From positions 1 through 5,611 of the forward strand of contig CAMYMP010000073.1 in NCBI GenBank assembly GCA_947259435.1: a DNA stretch of 5,611 nucleotides. The letters run 5' to 3'. Shown piece by piece: positions 1-5,611 of this stretch. The stretch comes from an uncultured Woeseiaceae bacterium. GTDB taxonomy: Bacteria > Pseudomonadota > Gammaproteobacteria > Woeseiales > Woeseiaceae. Each line of letters opens with the position of its first letter. Position 1 is the stretch's first letter. The position numbers and the translations under genes were made by a program. The notes under the pieces are model-generated. The model saw only the letters and a list, made by a program, of their open reading frames with translations, did no database searches and was not told where the DNA came from.

Positions 1-1220
1 AGATCGCGCAGGTTGCCGGCAATCGTTATCTCGTGCACAGGATACTGAATCTCGCCGTTCTCCACCCACTGCCCGACGACGCCGCGCGAATAGTCGCCAG
101 TCACGGGATTCACGCCCTGCCCGATCAGTTCTTCCACGACGAGGCCCGTGCCCATCACGGCAATCATTGCCGCAAGATCGCCGGCATTGCCGGGCACGAT
201 CAGGTTCTGCGCACCGCCGGCGTTAGCAGTAGTGCGCAAGCCTAATCTGCGTGCCGAATAGCTACCAAGTACATAGCCTTGCAGAACGCCGGCGGAGACT
301 ATGTCACGATCATAAGTCGCCACGCCTTCACTATCGTACGAGGCACTCGACATCGCCTTGGGCAGGTGCGGCCGCTCTTGTATAGAGACAAACTCGGGAA
401 AAATCTGTTCGCCAATCGCGTCGAGCAGAAATGACGCCCGTCGATACTGCGCACCGCCCGAAATTGCCCCGATCGAATGCCCGATGAAACCGCGCGCCAG
501 TTCAGGGATGAACAGAACGGGCGCTCTCCTCGTCTTCAATTTTCTGGCGCCGAGGCGACCGATGACGCGTTTAGCGGCGGTTTGGCCGATCGCCTGTATG
601 GTCTCGAGGTCCGCGGGATCGCGCGCCGCACTATAGTAGTAGTCGCGCTGCATGTCGCCGTCTTCGCTGCCCAGTACGACGCAACTCAGACTGTGGCTCG
701 TTTTCGTGAAGCTGCCGACAAATCCGTGCGTATTGCCGTACGCGCGGGACCCGCGATTGCTGGACACCGTAGCGCCTTCGGAGTTGTTGATGCGCGGATC
801 GAATTTCAGCGCCGTGCCTTCGCATTCGATCGCCATCGCAATCGCAGCTTGTGCATCGATCGACCACGGATGGTCGAGGTCCAGATCCTTGATATCGGTA
901 CACATGAGTTCCGCATCGGCGAGCCCCGAATGGGGATCCTGTTCCGTGTACGTCGCAAACGTGCACGCCTTTGTCACGGCCTCGCGAATAGCTTCGGGAC
1001 CGATGTCCGAGGTGCTCGCACTACCCTTGCGCGAGTCTTTGTATACCGTGATACCTACGCCGCGATCGTTCGTGTACTCCAGATTTTCGACGTCGCCGAG
1101 GCGCGCAGTTGCCGACAGCCCCCTGTCATGGCTCGCTGCAACTTCGGCCTGATCGACACCTTGCTGCCGCGCTTCGTCAAGCGCCATCCGCACGAGCGCC
1201 TCAAGTTGCTTCGGTTCCAT
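1..1220 (-). CDS. pmbA: PmbA/TldE, metalloprotease-complex subunit (3' end outside window)
   Basis: This is the TldE/PmbA subunit of the cytoplasmic TldD/TldE peptidase, which in E. coli matures the peptide antibiotic microcin B17 and degrades CcdA. Translating the minus strand from ATG at 1220-1218 gives 406 uninterrupted residues to the left edge. Family landmarks are GITVYKDSRKGSAS (about 56-69), GDMQRDYYY (188-196), FLLDAIGEQI (264-273), SYSARRLGL (320-328), MGTGLVVEELIGQGV (356-370), GDYSRG (375-380) and WVENGEIQYPV, EITIAGNL (385-404). E. coli PmbA has 450 residues, so roughly 40-45 C-terminal residues are missing, cut by the window and not by mutation. The region where TldD carries its HExxxH zinc motif reads PELARGFIGHSIGAIS (239-254), without that motif, as expected for the non-catalytic partner. 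An in-frame TAA three codons upstream makes this the first ATG. No clear Shine-Dalgarno precedes it. It is divergent from darP, with 16 bases between the two starts. Confidence 0.96.
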   Translation of the reverse strand, partial: MEPKQLEALVRMALDEARQQGVDQAEVAASHDRGLSATARLGDVENLEYTNDRGVGITVYKDSRKGSASTSDIGPEAIREAVTKACTFATYTEQDPHSGLADAELMCTDIKDLDLDHPWSIDAQAAIAMAIECEGTALKFDPRINNSEGATVSSNRGSRAYGNTHGFVGSFTKTSHSLSCVVLGSEDGDMQRDYYYSAARDPADLETIQAIGQTAAKRVIGRLGARKLKTRRAPVLFIPELARGFIGHSIGAISGGAQYRRASFLLDAIGEQIFPEFVSIQERPHLPKAMSSASYDSEGVATYDRDIVSAGVLQGYVLGSYSARRLGLRTTANAGGAQNLIVPGNAGDLAAMIAVMGTGLVVEELIGQGVNPVTGDYSRGVVGQWVENGEIQYPVHEITIAGNLRD

Positions 1221-1236
1221 GAGGTAAGCTTAGCCG

Positions 1237-1725
1237 GTGACCGATTCAAAGCCCAGCAAAAGCGCGAGAAAGCGAACGCAACTCGCATTGCAGGAACTCG
1301 GCGAAGAGCTCATTGCGTTGAATGACCCAGAACGTGCGGCACTGTCGCTCGACGACAAGCTGGACAAGGCTGTGCGGGATGCCGGAAAAATCAATTCCCG
1401 CGGCGCGTTGCGCCGACAAAAACAGTTGATTGGCAAACTCATGCGTAACGTCGACCCGGAACCGATTCGTGCCAAGCTCGCAGAGCTGCGCGCCGATGAC
1501 GCGCGGATGAAGCGAGTATTTGCCAGGGCCGAGCGCTGGCGCGATCGCATTGTCCGCGATGATGTCGATGCTTTGCGTGAGTTCGAGGCCGAGACAGGCG
1601 CAGCCGATGCTGAACTCCGGGCCTTGCTTGGCGACCTCGACGTGGCGTTCAGTGAAAAAGCGGAAAAAGCCGTGCGCCGCCAGATTTTCCGCCGCATCCA
1701 CCAAATTCTGGTTAAAATTCTCTGA
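1237..1725 (+). CDS. darP: DarP (YjgA, DUF615), ribosome maturation factor
   Basis: DarP/YjgA is a small basic helical protein that binds the pre-50S ribosomal particle and promotes maturation of the peptidyl transferase centre (known for E. coli). The 162-residue product starts at GTG; a GAGGT at 1221-1225 is a plausible ribosome binding site 11 bases upstream. Recognisable parts are the N-terminal block [11 protein letters not shown] (18-28), the central signature [20 protein letters not shown] (59-78), the region ERWRDRIV (99-106) and the C-terminal [13 protein letters not shown] (146-158). It is about 20 residues shorter than E. coli DarP (183) and lacks the acidic N-terminal extension of that protein. 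No earlier in-frame start is plausible, because the ATG at 1219 is followed at once by a stop. It lies divergent from pmbA, the same association seen in E. coli, which supports the call. Its TGA overlaps the purE ATG by one base. Confidence 0.95.
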   Translation: MTDSKPSKSARKRTQLALQELGEELIALNDPERAALSLDDKLDKAVRDAGKINSRGALRRQKQLIGKLMRNVDPEPIRAKLAELRADDARMKRVFARAERWRDRIVRDDVDALREFEAETGAADAELRALLGDLDVAFSEKAEKAVRRQIFRRIHQILVKIL

Positions 1726-2213
1726 TGAGTATCGAAGTCGGCATCATCATGGGTTCCCGATCGGATTGGGAGACCATGCAGCACGCAAGCGAAACGCTCA
1801 ACGCGCTTGGCGCGCATCACGAGGTCCGTATCGTGTCGGCACACCGTACGCCCGATCTGTTATTCGAATACGCGGAATCGGCCGTTGGTCGCGGACTCAA
1901 AGTGATCATTGCGGGCGCTGGCGGAGCAGCACACCTGCCGGGCATGACTGCAGCGAAGACGCGTCTCCCGGTACTCGGCGTTCCCGTGCAATCCAAAGCG
2001 CTGCAGGGAATGGATTCACTAATGTCGATCGCGCAGATGCCCGCCGGCGTGCCGGTCGGCTGCATGGCGATCGGCAAGGCGGGCGCCATTAACGCGGCGC
2101 TGCTCGCTGCCGCAATCCTCGCGATCGGCAATGACAAAATCGCGGTCGCCCTGGACAAGTATCGGCAGAATCAGACAGACAAGGTTCTCGCCGACAACGA
2201 CCCAAGCCAGTAA
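1725..2213 (+). CDS. purE: N5-carboxyaminoimidazole ribonucleotide mutase PurE
   Basis: PurE converts N5-CAIR to CAIR in de novo purine biosynthesis, in the cytoplasm. The 162-residue product has the class I PurE fold. It shows the phosphate-binding GSRSDW (10-15), the catalytic-loop SAHRTP (38-43) with H40 aligning with E. coli H45, the glycine-rich [14 protein letters not shown] (61-74), LGVPVQS (84-90) and the late [13 protein letters not shown] motif (117-129). The usual length is about 160-170 residues, so it is complete. The ATG shares its A with the darP stop (TGATG). No strong Shine-Dalgarno is visible ahead of it, which suggests translation by coupling to darP. purK, the preceding enzyme of the pathway, follows 9 bases downstream, confirming the bacterial two-enzyme route and not the one-step class II PurE. 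Confidence 0.98.
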   Translation: MSIEVGIIMGSRSDWETMQHASETLNALGAHHEVRIVSAHRTPDLLFEYAESAVGRGLKVIIAGAGGAAHLPGMTAAKTRLPVLGVPVQSKALQGMDSLMSIAQMPAGVPVGCMAIGKAGAINAALLAAAILAIGNDKIAVALDKYRQNQTDKVLADNDPSQ

Positions 2214-2222
2214 CGACCGCAG

Positions 2223-3329
2223 ATGCGAATTGGCATTATTGGCGCCGGACAGCTCGGCCAGATGCTCGGATTTGCTGCCCGGGCGCGTGGCTATACCTGC
2301 ATTTTTATCGACCCGTCGGCAAAGCCGCCTGCCGCCAGGATAGGTCCCGTCATACAGGCACGATTCGACGATCGCGTCGCGCTTGCCGTGCTGGCGGACA
2401 AATGCGACGTCCTTACCTACGAATTTGAAAATGTGCCGGTCGACGCACTCGCCGACGTTGCGGACCTCGTGCCGATCTACCCGCCTCTCGATGCCCTGCG
2501 ACAGGCCCAGGACCGGCTCGCGGAGAAACAGCTGTTTGCGACGCTGGACATTCCGATACCGGAGTATAGGGCGATCGACTGCTCTCAAGATCTGTACGAC
2601 GCCGCGGCGGCAATCGGCCTGCCGCTGATCCTCAAAACGCGCCGTCTGGGCTATGACGGGAAGGGCCAGTTCGTGCTGCAAAGGACCGAACAGGTCGACG
2701 AGGCCTGTCAGGAACTGGGCGCAGAAGATCTGATTGCCGAACAATGGGTCGAATTCGACTACGAGATATCGGCAATTGGCGTGCGCAGTATCAGCGGTGA
2801 CATCGCGACCTATTGTCTGACGCGCAATGAGCACGCAGATGGGATTCTGCGCATCTCCCGGGCGCCCGTTGAAGACGCGGCGCTGACCGAGCAGGCGAAT
2901 GCGCACATGCACGGGCTGCTCCGGCACCTCGACTACGTCGGTGTCCTGGCCCTCGAACTGTTCGTTACGGGTGATCGGCTACTTGCCAACGAATTCGCCC
3001 CGCGGGTCCACAATTCGGGACACTGGACCATCGAGGGGGCAGAAACCAGCCAGTTTTCGAATCACGTGATGGCGGTTGCGGGCGAACAGCCGGGTCCAAC
3101 CGGCAACCGTGGCCACGCGGGCATGGTCAACCTGATTGGCCATTTGCCCGACGCCGCGCGCCAGCTCGCAGCCGGCTCGCTGCACGATTACGGCAAGACG
3201 CCCCGGGCGGGGCGAAAACTGGGCCATATCACCGTCGTCGCAGACTCCGCCGCAGATCGGGACCAACTGATCGCCGAAATCTGCGATTCTGTGACGAGAT
3301 CGAGCGGTCAAGCAGGTACTGCGACATAG
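2223..3329 (+). CDS. purK: N5-carboxyaminoimidazole ribonucleotide synthase PurK
   Basis: PurK is an ATP-grasp enzyme that uses ATP and bicarbonate to carboxylate AIR to N5-CAIR, the substrate of PurE. The product has 368 residues, typical for the family (about 355-380). In order it shows the N-terminal nucleotide-fold signature IGIIGAGQLGQMLG (3-16), DVLTYEFENVP (62-72), the ATP-grasp lysine region LPLILKTRRLGYDGKGQ (133-149), IAEQWVEFDYEIS (171-183), the metal and substrate loop NEFAPRVHNSGHWTIEG (256-272) with TSQF following, and the C-terminal HDYGKTPRAGRKLGHITV (321-338). All key segments are intact. The start is the ATG 9 bases after purE; the ribosome binding site is weak, so coupling within the operon is likely. 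No rho-independent terminator hairpin was found in the 95 bases after its stop. Confidence 0.98.
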   Translation: MRIGIIGAGQLGQMLGFAARARGYTCIFIDPSAKPPAARIGPVIQARFDDRVALAVLADKCDVLTYEFENVPVDALADVADLVPIYPPLDALRQAQDRLAEKQLFATLDIPIPEYRAIDCSQDLYDAAAAIGLPLILKTRRLGYDGKGQFVLQRTEQVDEACQELGAEDLIAEQWVEFDYEISAIGVRSISGDIATYCLTRNEHADGILRISRAPVEDAALTEQANAHMHGLLRHLDYVGVLALELFVTGDRLLANEFAPRVHNSGHWTIEGAETSQFSNHVMAVAGEQPGPTGNRGHAGMVNLIGHLPDAARQLAAGSLHDYGKTPRAGRKLGHITVVADSAADRDQLIAEICDSVTRSSGQAGTAT

Positions 3330-3424
3330 CGTGACGCACAAAAAACCGGGTAAACTGATTGGAAATCGCCGAATTACAGGCTTTCCGCACATAAGCATGA
3401 TGCCGAGCACGTTAAACTAGCAAT
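3330..3424. other. Intergenic gap between purK and the ATPase gene
   Basis: This 95-base spacer is more AT-rich than the genes around it. I looked for a terminator and for a promoter and found neither convincingly. There is an A-run at 3340-3345 but no stem beside it. A TTGGAA hexamer at 3359-3364 has no acceptable -10 box at 16-18 bases. The change of function and the size of the gap suggest that the ATPase gene has its own promoter here, but the sequence alone does not place it. Read-through from purK is equally possible. Confidence 0.5.
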
Positions 3425-4660
3425 ATGTCCTATCTGGAGCATTTCAAACTCAAAGAGCAACCGTTTCTGCTCACGCCGGATCCGGACTTCCTGTACTGGA
3501 GCAAGCAGCATGCCCGGGCCAAGGCCTACATGGAGTCGACAATCTGGCTCGCTGACGGCTTTGTCGTCATCACTGGCGAGATTGGCTCCGGCAAGACGAC
3601 GCTTTTGCAGTCGTTCCTGGCTGAGCTCGAAGACGACATCGTCTACGCCGTCGTATCACAGACACAGCTGACGCCGACCGAGTTTCTGCAGGCCGTGCTG
3701 ACCGAGTTTGGCTTCAAACCATTCAACAAGCGCAAAGTCGAACTCCTCGACATGCTCAACATGTTTCTTATCGAGCAGTACTCGAACGGCAAGAAAGTTG
3801 TTTTGATCGTCGATGAAGCACAAAACCTGACCAGGAAGGTGCTCGAGGAGATCCGAATGCTATCGGGCATCGAGACCCAAAAGGAAAAGGTACTGCGCAT
3901 AATCCTGGCAGGACAGCCCGAGCTCAAGGCAACGCTCGAGTCTCCGAAACTAAAGCAGCTCGTACAGCGGGTCCGGCTCCGCTTTCATATCGGCCCGCTC
4001 GACGGCCGCGAGATGCGCGAGTACATCAGGCATCGGCTTGAGGTCGCGGGCCGAGAAGGCGATGACCTGTTCAACGAAGACACGTACGACATTATTCACC
4101 GCTATACGGGCGGCGTGCCGCGGCTCATCAATACACTTTGCGATACGGCGCTACTGTGCGCATTTGCCGACGAAAAACTGGTCGCCGGCAGCGAAGAGCT
4201 CATGTCGGCCGTCGCAGAGCTCAACTGGAAGGAACACGAGAGCAATACGGGATTGCATGACAAGCTGCAGCAGGTCTCTGAACGGCTGAGTATGCAGACC
4301 AACGTGACCCAGATCGAAGTACGTTCTGACGGCGACAGGCTGTCCGTGCAGTCGTTCCCCGCGGGCCGCATCATCGTAGGCCGGTCGCCTGACAATGAGA
4401 TCTACATCAAGAGCAAGTTTGTCAGCCGCCACCACGCTCAGCTCATCAGCGACGAGAGTGGTTGTGTATTGGAAGACCTGAACAGCACCAATGGCGTGTT
4501 CATCGGCGAAACACAAGTCAAGAAGCACCGCCTCAGCAGTGGCGACGTCGTGACGCTCGGCGTACACGAACTCGTCTACACCGACCTGCGCGAGATCGAT
4601 ACGGCCAACGAACAGGATTTTGCCGAGAACGAAGACGACGCGTCGGTCGTCGGCGAGTAG
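3425..4660 (+). CDS. ExeA/GspA-like AAA ATPase with C-terminal FHA domain
   Basis: A 411-residue two-domain protein. Residues 1-270 form an ExeA-type AAA+ ATPase. The family opening YLEHFKLKEQPFLLTPDPDF (3-22) is followed by Walker A GEIGSGKTT (51-59), Walker B VVLIVDEAQN (125-134), a sensor-like ILAGQPEL (160-167), the LVQRVRLRFHIGPL segment (179-192) and YTGGVPRLINTLCD (227-240). A short polar, possibly coiled segment (about 272-292) links it to an FHA domain at about 297-388, with GRSPDNEI (319-326), SRHHAQL (334-340) and LNSTNGVFIG (352-361); R320, S334, H337 and N356 match the phosphothreonine-binding consensus. The last 20 residues are acidic. No membrane segment or peptidoglycan-binding domain is seen, unlike Aeromonas ExeA. 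Known ExeA-type ATPases help assemble secretion or polysaccharide-export systems, but none of those partners lie here, so the role is unknown. The ATG is the first after an in-frame TAA at 3413; no clear Shine-Dalgarno is seen. Confidence 0.93.
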   Translation: MSYLEHFKLKEQPFLLTPDPDFLYWSKQHARAKAYMESTIWLADGFVVITGEIGSGKTTLLQSFLAELEDDIVYAVVSQTQLTPTEFLQAVLTEFGFKPFNKRKVELLDMLNMFLIEQYSNGKKVVLIVDEAQNLTRKVLEEIRMLSGIETQKEKVLRIILAGQPELKATLESPKLKQLVQRVRLRFHIGPLDGREMREYIRHRLEVAGREGDDLFNEDTYDIIHRYTGGVPRLINTLCDTALLCAFADEKLVAGSEELMSAVAELNWKEHESNTGLHDKLQQVSERLSMQTNVTQIEVRSDGDRLSVQSFPAGRIIVGRSPDNEIYIKSKFVSRHHAQLISDESGCVLEDLNSTNGVFIGETQVKKHRLSSGDVVTLGVHELVYTDLREIDTANEQDFAENEDDASVVGE

Positions 4661-4665
4661 GTCGA

Positions 4666-4884
4666 TCAGTTTTCGGGTCGCTGCCCGGCGCGGCGGTCAC
4701 TGACGCGATAGTCGCGGCGTTTCAGAAGCACGACAAGGCCCGCAACGAGGCATAGCACTCCCGTCACGAAACAGATCTCTGGCCAATACCAGTAGTTGTT
4801 GTACATCGACGCGCCCAGTGACAACGCGCCGACGAGTAGATACAGGTACGGCAGGCTTTCGTATATTGGTCTCGAGACCCACAT
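4666..4884 (-). CDS. Small two-helix inner-membrane protein, unknown function
   Basis: A 72-residue protein with two hydrophobic helices, at about residues 11-27 (LPYLYLLVGALSLGASM) and 36-54 (EICFVTGVLCLVAGLVVLL). They are joined by an aromatic loop YNNYWYWP (28-35). Arginine near the N-terminus and KRRDYR at 55-60 put both ends in the cytoplasm by the positive-inside rule. The tail (61-72) is polar. I favour the ATG at 4884-4882 because GGGGAAGAAG (4902-4893) lies 8 bases upstream. The frame stays open to an ATG at 5058, but that extension is hydrophilic, overlaps the 58-residue gene and lacks a ribosome binding site. Its stop is 5 bases from the stop of the convergent ATPase gene. I have an impression that similar short membrane proteins occur in other gammaproteobacteria, but I can name no family or function. 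Confidence 0.75.
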   Translation of the reverse strand: MWVSRPIYESLPYLYLLVGALSLGASMYNNYWYWPEICFVTGVLCLVAGLVVLLKRRDYRVSDRRAGQRPEN

Positions 4885-4892
4885 GGCGTCTG

Positions 4893-4902
4893 CTTCTTCC
4901 CC
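4893..4902 (-). promoter_or_regulatory. Ribosome binding site deciding the start of the membrane protein
   Basis: GGGGAAGAAG on the minus strand lies 8 bases ahead of the ATG at 4884. It is the only good Shine-Dalgarno-like stretch near any candidate start in this frame, so it favours the 72-residue form over the longer one beginning at 5058. Confidence 0.55.
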
Positions 4903-4915
4903 AGTTACGAGACCT

Positions 4916-4944
4916 ATTGTCCATAGCCAATGCTGTCGAGTCCA
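4916..4944 (-). promoter_or_regulatory. Weak sigma70-like promoter candidate for the membrane protein
   Basis: On the minus strand TGGACT (4944-4939) and GACAAT (4921-4916) are 17 bases apart, each matching 4 of 6 consensus positions. They lie in the 139-base gap between the two small minus-strand genes, about 30 bases before the membrane protein start. Matches of this quality occur often by chance, so this is only a candidate. Transcription from the upstream gene is the alternative. Confidence 0.2.
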
Positions 4945-5023
4945 GTCATGAGAAAGCCCATCCGGCCTTTTGCCAGACGGAAAACTCATTAAACGGGTCG
5001 TAAGGGGAGTATTTCGGGGCAGT

Positions 5024-5200
5024 CTAATGCTTTGAGCGGCCAATCCCGAACAGGCCAAGCAGGCGCGACAGGATCGAGTCAGACAAGCCGTCTACCGCAA
5101 GATCCGGCTCAGCATCATAGTTGTCAGCGCGAAATCCCTGCACGACGTGCTGCGAATTGGCGTCCAGATCCTTCTCTGTGATTGTATTTTCGAATGCCAT
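5024..5200 (-). CDS. 58-residue protein with acidic N-part and cationic hydrophobic tail, unrecognised
   Basis: A short gene that I do not recognise, 228 bases after tldD on the same strand. Translation from ATG at 5200-5198 gives 58 residues ending in TAG. AAGGGA (5214-5209) lies 8 bases before the start, a well-placed ribosome binding site. The protein is sharply divided. Residues 1-41 are polar and carry ten Asp/Glu against two Lys/Arg. Residues 42-58 (SILSRLLGLFGIGRSKH) have no acidic residue, several basic ones and an amphipathic hydrophobic core. There is no cysteine, signal peptide or full-length membrane span. Codon third positions are roughly 60 percent GC, compatible with a real gene but not proof. 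The tail could be a membrane-surface helix, a protein-docking helix or the core of a processed peptide. Closeness to tldD makes a peptidase substrate conceivable, but this is only inference. Confidence 0.6.
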   Translation of the reverse strand: MAFENTITEKDLDANSQHVVQGFRADNYDAEPDLAVDGLSDSILSRLLGLFGIGRSKH

Positions 5201-5208
5201 GTCGGTGT

Positions 5209-5214
5209 TCCCTT
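5209..5214 (-). promoter_or_regulatory. Ribosome binding site for the 58-residue protein
   Basis: AAGGGA on the minus strand, 8 bases before the ATG at 5200. It is one of the best Shine-Dalgarno matches in the window and is the main support for treating the short frame as a real gene. Confidence 0.55.
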
Positions 5215-5238
5215 GATTGACAAACGAACCCTACCGAA

Positions 5239-5244
5239 ATCATA
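5239..5244 (-). promoter_or_regulatory. Possible -10 box upstream of the 58-residue gene
   Basis: TATGAT on the minus strand matches TATAAT at 5 of 6 positions and lies 38 bases before the ATG at 5200, in an AT-richer part of the gap after tldD. No good -35 is found at 16-18 bases; the nearest TTGCGA (5271-5266) is 21 bases away. If used, the promoter would be weak or depend on an activator. Confidence 0.25.
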
Positions 5245-5295
5245 TGTTGAATTCCGTGAACGGCCTCGCAATGCAATACGTGAATTAGAGAAATT

Positions 5296-5323
5296 GCGGC
5301 TTATGTAAAAGTGCACAGCCCGC
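5296..5323 (-). other. Imperfect hairpin in the gap after tldD
   Basis: On the minus strand GCGGGCT (5323-5317) can pair with AGCCGC (5301-5296), leaving one bulged G and a 15-base loop. The sequence following it, AATTTCTC, has only a short T-run. It may act as a weak terminator or RNA-stabilising stem for tldD mRNA, or be chance. Confidence 0.2.
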
Positions 5324-5428
5324 GAGCAAGATGTTTGTCGACCGAAGTAAAGCGCAGCGCAGCGAGCTCCCGTCAAGCCGGATCGAGACATGAGGGAGAC
5401 AAATGTCGCGCTCGTGGGCTCCGTAAAT

Positions 5429-5611
5429 TTACCCCGTGCCGCCGACGGTTAGTTCGTCTATTTTCAACGTCGGCTGTCCGACACCGACCGGAACGGATTG
5501 ACCTTCTTTACCGCAGGTACCGACGCCCGAGTCGAATTCGAGATCGTTACCGACCATCGAGATCTTTGTCAGCGCTTCAGGACCATCGCCGATCAGCATC
5601 GCCCCTTTGAC
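5429..5611 (-). CDS. tldD: TldD, catalytic metalloprotease subunit (C-terminal 60 residues only)
   Basis: The last 60 residues and TAA stop of TldD; the gene enters from the right edge. Visible family landmarks are [11 protein letters not shown] (4-14 of the fragment), [22 protein letters not shown] (17-38), [20 protein letters not shown] (41-60). The invariant-looking GTCGK and the terminal VGVGQP...LTVGGT are those of E. coli TldD and distinguish it from PmbA. TldD is the zinc-bearing subunit of the TldD/TldE peptidase; its HExxxH motif would lie outside the window. It is on the same strand as pmbA, about 4.2 kb away. Two small genes follow it. Confidence 0.95.
   Translation of the reverse strand, partial: VKGAMLIGDGPEALTKISMVGNDLEFDSGVGTCGKEGQSVPVGVGQPTLKIDELTVGGTG

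Noticed and set aside
477..1325. A 282-residue open frame on the plus strand.
   Set aside because: It runs opposite the well-conserved pmbA frame, and its Arg-rich composition is typical of an antisense shadow in GC-rich DNA.
1230..1844. A 204-residue minus-strand frame opposite darP and purE.
   Set aside because: It is Ser, Arg and Ala rich low-complexity translation without motifs and sits opposite two recognised genes.
2019..2927. A 302-residue open frame on the minus strand opposite purE and purK.
   Set aside because: Both plus-strand genes have every family motif; the opposite frame shows none and is an antisense shadow.
4953..4970. Possible terminator hairpin between the two small minus-strand genes.
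   Set aside because: The stem AAAGGCC/GGGCTTT has an internal G-G mismatch, and no T-run follows on the minus strand.
4885..5058. A 58-codon N-terminal extension of the small membrane protein.
   Set aside because: The extension is hydrophilic, overlaps the end of the 58-residue gene and has no Shine-Dalgarno at either of its ATGs, whereas the ATG at 4884 has a good one.
5092..5391. A 99-residue open frame on the minus strand overlapping the 58-residue gene.
   Set aside because: Its translation is rich in Arg and Ser with no domain pattern, it has no good ribosome binding site, and it overlaps the better supported short gene in another frame.
5423..5432. Perfect 10-base palindrome GTAAATTTAC at the tldD stop codon.
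   Set aside because: It is short, overlaps the coding end and has no second copy; such palindromes are expected by chance.
5024..5611. A microcin B17-like RiPP cluster around tldD.
   Set aside because: There is no cyclodehydratase, transporter or immunity gene in view and the small protein has no cysteine, so only a weaker peptidase-substrate hypothesis is kept.

Overview
The window looks like a chromosomal housekeeping segment from a gammaproteobacterium of moderately high GC. The pmbA/darP (yjgA) neighbourhood is the one known from Enterobacteria, purE and purK are of the bacterial two-step type, and the ATPase is of the ExeA type. No genus can be named from the sequence. There is no sign of phage, insertion sequence, CRISPR or RNA gene.

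Layout from left to right: (1) positions 1-1220, minus strand: pmbA (tldE), complete at its start and cut off at the left edge about 40-45 residues before its usual C-terminus. (2) 1237-3329, plus strand: a compact darP-purE-purK run. darP and purE overlap by one base and purE and purK are 9 bases apart. (3) 3425-4660, plus strand: an ExeA/GspA-like AAA ATPase fused to a C-terminal FHA domain. (4) 4666-4884, minus strand: a 72-residue two-helix membrane protein, converging on the ATPase gene with a 5-base gap. (5) 5024-5200, minus strand: a 58-residue protein with an acidic N-terminal part and a cationic, hydrophobic C-terminal tail; I do not recognise its family. (6) 5429-5611, minus strand: the last 60 residues of tldD, cut off by the right edge.

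The two subunits of one protease complex, TldD and PmbA/TldE, therefore bracket the window. Both lie on the minus strand, with six other genes between them. PurE and PurK carry out consecutive steps of purine synthesis (AIR to N5-CAIR to CAIR). DarP assists maturation of the large ribosomal subunit, and its tight coupling to purE places ribosome biogenesis and nucleotide supply on one transcript.

The least explained part is the right third. It holds an ATPase with a phosphothreonine-recognition domain but no visible type II secretion partners, and two small minus-strand genes downstream of tldD. The 58-residue protein is the best candidate for something undescribed. A link to the TldD/PmbA peptidase is only a hypothesis based on position.
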